Positions 60,260 to 64,000 of a stretch of 64,000 nt of DNA are shown piece by piece. A model generated the notes under the pieces. It was not told the origin of the DNA. It worked only from the letters and a program-made list of their open reading frames with translations, and made no database searches. The number at the start of each line of letters is the position of its first letter. Position 1 is the stretch's first letter. This stretch comes from Pseudomonas frederiksbergensis (lineage in GTDB: Bacteria; Pseudomonadota; Gammaproteobacteria; Pseudomonadales; Pseudomonadaceae): positions 142,605 to 206,604 of the forward strand of contig NZ_MOBP01000014.1 of assembly GCF_003732665.1 (NCBI RefSeq). The letters run 5' to 3'. Position numbers and translations under genes: made by a program.

Positions 60260-63200
60260 TCAGCGTATTCCGCTGAGCAAATCGACGGTCTCTCTTGGCA
60301 GAGGCGTAAATCGGCCGGCACGTAGTTGGCTGATAGCGTACAGCGCACTGGCAGTACGCCCATTGCCATCGCCAAAGGACTGGAATCCGATAACGGTTGC
60401 GAGCAAGTGCTTATCAAAATGTTGGTGGGCTGTATCCAGGGTTTTCAGATGCTGTTCCATCAAGGCAAAACCGGCGACGCTACTGCCATATTTCGATTCG
60501 AGGCCAACGCCGCGCACACGATCCACGTTAGTAAATATCAGCTTGCTGTGGACTTCGGTGATGACGCTCGGGTCCGTCAAGGATTTACTGTTGCCCGCGT
60601 ATTCGCGCAGCACTGCAACAAAGTGGTCAAAGTCATTGGTTTGGGAAGTGGCCCCGTTCACCATCCACGCCCCGGCCCGCTGTGCCGGGTCCGTAAAGCC
60701 TTGGGGGTTGAAGACCTTTTCTGGCACGACCGCGTCATAAGGCGCCCTGCCCAAATCCATATTCAATATGTTCTGCTGATGGTTTTTGAGATAGGTGGCT
60801 TTCTTCGTCTCAAGCCTGGCAATGTCGGCCAATGTCTCGGCGTAATCACTCGCCGAGGTTGCGTTACTCGCGTAATTGGCAGGAAAAATCTTCATGGTTT
60901 CTGTCAGGACTTTATCGGCTGCTGCCTGGCCAATTAGCCCTGCAAGGTCTTGACCATGCTTATTCGCAAGTCCCACTTCTTTAGCGGCATTGTTGAACAG
61001 GTGCTGCCATTCGACAGGGTCTGCACCCTTTGGCAGGGCAATAGTTTTGTCACTCAGGCGCGTCAGCACCTCTTCGAGGGTGGTAATGCCGTCATTCTTG
61101 AACAACGCCCGCGCATGGGAAACGGTGTCCAGCGACATGCGGATCCGCGCGGCGGCACCGGTGTGGTCGAGGGCCCGCAGCAGGTTGTAGGAATGTGCGC
61201 CGGTCAGGCGATACAGCTGCGACCTGACAACCTGCGCTGCACCGAGCGCATGGCCGCCGAGTTTTATCGCGCCTCTGCCCACCAGTTTCAAACCGCCGTT
61301 GATCAGGGTCGGCACGCCCTCCAGCGGGTTCAACAGGGAAACGACGGTGCGTGTGCCAATCCTGGACGCGGACAACAACTTGGTGGCCAGGGACGCGCTC
61401 TTTCCAACAGCCTTGCCCACTTGCACCGGCACGCTGGCAAAGATGAAAGCAACCGCCGCCGCGTCCATCACGCAACTGGCGATGGCGTCCCGTTGCCTGG
61501 CCGGAACCCCTGAAGACAAGCCCTCGATGCATTCCTTGAACGGAATGATCAAATTGAGCAGCTTGTTAAAGATCACATCGAACTTTTCGGCGGCCAGCTC
61601 TTGTTCCGTGCTGTCACGGCCCATGTCCGCCAGTTCGCTCTCGGTCAGGAAGGGATGCTCCTTGGCGATCAAATCGCTGATGGCTTTTATGCGCTCGGCG
61701 TTGAAGTAAGCCATCGGTCTGTCGGAGTGAGTCGGATGCCAGGAACTGTCGAACTCACCGATCTTGCGCACGAATACCGAAGAGGTTGCATCACTGCGTG
61801 GCGCAGCGTTCTTGAAGTAGGCATCCAGATCCAATGGCGCATCCAGCAGGCTGTTGTCTTCGACGAAGTGGCTGCGCGTGCCGTCTTGATCGTAGGCAAA
61901 CAGGTATTTTCCGACTTTCTCCCGCAGTTCCGGCGTGCTCCGGCATTCCGAGCGCAGCGGGAACAGTTCGAAACAGCGAACCAGCGTGCCTTGAAGTTCT
62001 GCGCAAATAATCACCCCGTAACGACCGGTTCGCTCCCGGGTCGCCTCGGGTATCGACCCGGCGTCGAAATGCTGTTTGTAGGCTTCTACGCGATAGATCG
62101 CCAAGCGCCCGTGTTCGATAAATTTCCTGTTGGATTGCGTAAGCTGCGACAACACATAGCGAATGGTGGTCGAGAGGCCGGCTATCAACTCGTTGTAGTG
62201 ACTATGCACGGCGGTTTCGTACAAATCGGCCACCGGAAACAGGTCCTTGAGCCCCGGAAATTCCTGATAAATATCGCGGCCCCGGACACGCCCCCAGTCT
62301 TGCGAGTGAAGTTGGTCGCTCATGTACAGATCCAGCACCGACACTTCGCGTCCGGCACCGCCGCCAGAGCCCCGGTGCTTGACCAGCCGTTCATGTGGGT
62401 CGCAGGCCGGTTCGTTCGATGCCAGCTCTTTCAATGCGAGGGCTTTGCGCCGGGGAATGGGTTTGTTGATTGCATCCAGAGCGCTCGACAGGGTCTGGAC
62501 GTGTTCGTTATAGGCCTTGATGCCTTGATTGATCGTTTCGAGGCGCAGTTCGCCGTTTGCGTCCCGTTGGATCAGGCCATTCATCAACGCCCACGTCACA
62601 ACCGGGTCGATCCCCGCCAGGGCATGCAACTCGTTGAGTTGCGGGGTGAGCTCGGCGATCGGGCTGAAGCCCAGCATGTGTTCGTAGGTCATACGCCGGG
62701 CCGCACCGGGAACGACACTTTCGGCCAGGCCCACAGCCTGGCTCAGGATGACCCAGCCCGGGGTTCCGACCTTCAACGAAGGGGGCAGTTCGCGCACCAG
62801 ATACGCCGGCGCCATCCCTGCCAACACCAGTTCGGCCACCAGAGGGGCGATGAGTTTGTGGAGCTTGCAGCGCTGAATCAGATGCGCTTCCAGGTCGCTG
62901 CGGATATCGGAAGGCAAGCGCTGGACATGGGCTGACGAGTAGAGCTTGAACCCGGCGAACGTTGTATTGGCGGTGTCGACGTCGGGATCGAGGTCCAGCA
63001 GCATGGCGGCGATCAGCAACTGATTGATCAACTGTTTCGACGGCTGGGGGCCGGATTCGTCGGCGAACCAACCCAGCGCGTCAATGTACTTCTGCCCGGT
63101 TTCATCCAGGAGGCCGGCGTCGCTGATCAGCCGTTGCAAGCGGTACTCGAGGCTTTGCGGTTGCTTGTCCGACCCTGCGTTTTCCAACACCAGCGATGCA

Positions 63201-63919
63201 CCGAAGTATTCGGCCAGCGGCATTTCATTGCCGGTCAGTTGTGCGGTGATGCCACGAATAATTGCGCGGTTGTTCTCGGTGAGTGCGAAAGGTGAATCGG
63301 CTGGCGCGTCCAGCAGTTCCCAGTAGTTTTCCGTGTCCGGCATAACGGCGAAGTTGAGCAGGTCAATCAGCGCTTTGGTACTTTCTTCATCGGTGGGCAG
63401 TGGCAAGTTGTGGAAACGCAACCATTGGCCTACTGCAATCCGGTTATTGGAAGAGATAAATCCGCCGGTGATTCTGGCCATCTTTGCCAGTAACTCAAGA
63501 TCCTGTGCGAACCCGTTAAGTTGATTGATATGAGGGGTGATGTCGATGCGTGCAAAGAAGTAGTTGGTGACAGATTCAGAGGCATTGCCTGGAAGAGCGG
63601 AAGAACTGATGTCTTCCCGGACGTAATAGAGTCGACTTTCCTGGTCAACATGGAAACTGGCCTGTTCGGGAATAAGCTGTTCGGCGCGGATGTTCATGAA
63701 GTCCGGCTGTCGGATCATTCGCGACAACACCAAGGCACTGCTTTGATGAACGGCATGGAGCGCGGAGCCGGGCACGCAGGAAACGGCCAGCAGGTCCCAT
63801 GGCCACGCCAGCGTCTGGTGGATGTACTCATCACCCATGGCGTGTGTGAGCGCTTCGATAATCACCATTCGTTGGCGTTCGTCGCCGGAAGTCAGGGTGG
63901 CCTGTTCTTGCAATTGCAT
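60260..63919 (-). CDS. Large toxin/effector-like protein with degenerate C-terminal Fic-like domain
   Basis: 1219 residues, no signal peptide. The first 500 residues are helical and unassigned. A central block near residues 520-660 (DLYMSDQLHSQDWGRVRGRD; HSHYNELIAGLSTTIRYVLS) resembles the dermonecrotic-toxin-type domain of large Pseudomonas proteins. An amphipathic/hydrophobic stretch lies near 815-870 (MDAAAVAFIFASVPVQVGKA). The C-terminus (about 1090-1205) resembles a Fic fold ending in IGFQSFGDGNGRTASALYAI. Against HPFxxGNGRxxR the catalytic His is Gln1180 (codon CAG) and the last Arg is Ser. ATG 63919 has GGAA upstream. No immunity or secretion gene is visible. Confidence 0.7.
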   Translation of the reverse strand: MQLQEQATLTSGDERQRMVIIEALTHAMGDEYIHQTLAWPWDLLAVSCVPGSALHAVHQSSALVLSRMIRQPDFMNIRAEQLIPEQASFHVDQESRLYYVREDISSSALPGNASESVTNYFFARIDITPHINQLNGFAQDLELLAKMARITGGFISSNNRIAVGQWLRFHNLPLPTDEESTKALIDLLNFAVMPDTENYWELLDAPADSPFALTENNRAIIRGITAQLTGNEMPLAEYFGASLVLENAGSDKQPQSLEYRLQRLISDAGLLDETGQKYIDALGWFADESGPQPSKQLINQLLIAAMLLDLDPDVDTANTTFAGFKLYSSAHVQRLPSDIRSDLEAHLIQRCKLHKLIAPLVAELVLAGMAPAYLVRELPPSLKVGTPGWVILSQAVGLAESVVPGAARRMTYEHMLGFSPIAELTPQLNELHALAGIDPVVTWALMNGLIQRDANGELRLETINQGIKAYNEHVQTLSSALDAINKPIPRRKALALKELASNEPACDPHERLVKHRGSGGGAGREVSVLDLYMSDQLHSQDWGRVRGRDIYQEFPGLKDLFPVADLYETAVHSHYNELIAGLSTTIRYVLSQLTQSNRKFIEHGRLAIYRVEAYKQHFDAGSIPEATRERTGRYGVIICAELQGTLVRCFELFPLRSECRSTPELREKVGKYLFAYDQDGTRSHFVEDNSLLDAPLDLDAYFKNAAPRSDATSSVFVRKIGEFDSSWHPTHSDRPMAYFNAERIKAISDLIAKEHPFLTESELADMGRDSTEQELAAEKFDVIFNKLLNLIIPFKECIEGLSSGVPARQRDAIASCVMDAAAVAFIFASVPVQVGKAVGKSASLATKLLSASRIGTRTVVSLLNPLEGVPTLINGGLKLVGRGAIKLGGHALGAAQVVRSQLYRLTGAHSYNLLRALDHTGAAARIRMSLDTVSHARALFKNDGITTLEEVLTRLSDKTIALPKGADPVEWQHLFNNAAKEVGLANKHGQDLAGLIGQAAADKVLTETMKIFPANYASNATSASDYAETLADIARLETKKATYLKNHQQNILNMDLGRAPYDAVVPEKVFNPQGFTDPAQRAGAWMVNGATSQTNDFDHFVAVLREYAGNSKSLTDPSVITEVHSKLIFTNVDRVRGVGLESKYGSSVAGFALMEQHLKTLDTAHQHFDKHLLATVIGFQSFGDGNGRTASALYAISQLRAGRFTPLPRETVDLLSGIR

Positions 63920-64000
63920 GATTGAAGTTCCATCTTCGAATGAATGAGAAGTTCCCTGACGGGCGGGAACTTGCTCGTCACGCTAAGGGAACTGAGGCGC
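63920..64000. other. Region upstream of the Fic-like gene, to the window edge
   Basis: 81 bp containing GAAGTTCCCTGACGGGCGGG then AACTTGC, a loose inverted repeat. No further gene start is seen. Confidence 0.3.

Overview
The window looks like a chromosomal stretch of a Pseudomonas fluorescens-group bacterium. The evidence is high-GC codon usage, the ethanol-oxidation/PQQ gene order known from P. aeruginosa (exaA, exaC, pqq genes, ercA, ercS'), DUF1652, OprD-type porin and SdaC-type genes, and about thirty intergenic REP/REPIN repeats of Pseudomonas type. It is mostly metabolic core and accessory genes. There is no prophage, integron, CRISPR array, rRNA or tRNA that I can see.

Layout. 0-8.3 kb: the end of a quinoprotein alcohol dehydrogenase, aldehyde dehydrogenase exaC, pqqA-pqqB-pqqC-pqqE (no pqqD), then the Fe-ADH ercA and hybrid kinase ercS'. 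8.3-12.7 kb: a uronate catabolism block on the minus strand (OprD porin, uronate dehydrogenase, SMP-30 lactonase, aldose epimerase) with a shared 17-bp operator-like motif at two matching promoters. 12.9-15.8 kb: an MFS/HlyD efflux pair. 15.9-17.1 kb: copCD. 17.2-25.7 kb: the reductive pyrimidine (uracil/thymine) degradation pathway: TetR regulator, PreA/PreT dihydropyrimidine dehydrogenase, dihydropyrimidinase, NCS1 transporter and a ureidopropionase-type amidohydrolase. 25.8-26.7 kb: a RAYT transposase with its likely cognate REP elements, which are also tandemly duplicated. 26.8-29.2 kb: a PAS-LuxR regulator, a DUF1652 protein and a small proline-rich lipoprotein. 29.4-38.0 kb: mixed minus-strand metabolic genes (Gfo/Idh/MocA oxidoreductase with IolR-like sites, SDR, phosphotransferase, 2-hydroxyacid dehydrogenase, TetR, DMT exporter, tautomerase), a broken PAAR-like (DUF4280) gene, and an SdaC-type serine transporter. 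38.3-48 kb: SulP permease, acnB with a long structured leader, DUF1289 protein, Usp, miaE and an RstAB-like two-component system. 47.9-56 kb: a TonB-dependent siderophore receptor, GFA protein, thioesterase, an ada-(PEP mutase-like)-alkA alkylation operon and an OafA-type acyltransferase. 56.4-60.2 kb: tctCBA and a LysE exporter. 60.3-63.9 kb: a 1219-residue toxin/effector-like protein ending in a Fic-like motif whose catalytic His is replaced by Gln.

Most plausible functional links: PQQ made through PqqA-E serves the quinoprotein alcohol dehydrogenase, whose product is oxidised by ExaC under ErcS' control. Porin, Udh, lactonase and epimerase import and oxidise hexuronates to aldaric acids. 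Transporter, PreTA, hydantoinase and amidohydrolase convert uracil or thymine to beta-amino acids. The most unusual items are the Fic-like giant protein, the absence of pqqD, the matched uronate promoters, the RAYT/REP block, REP elements that supply stop codons or sit at a gene break, and the acnB leader structure.
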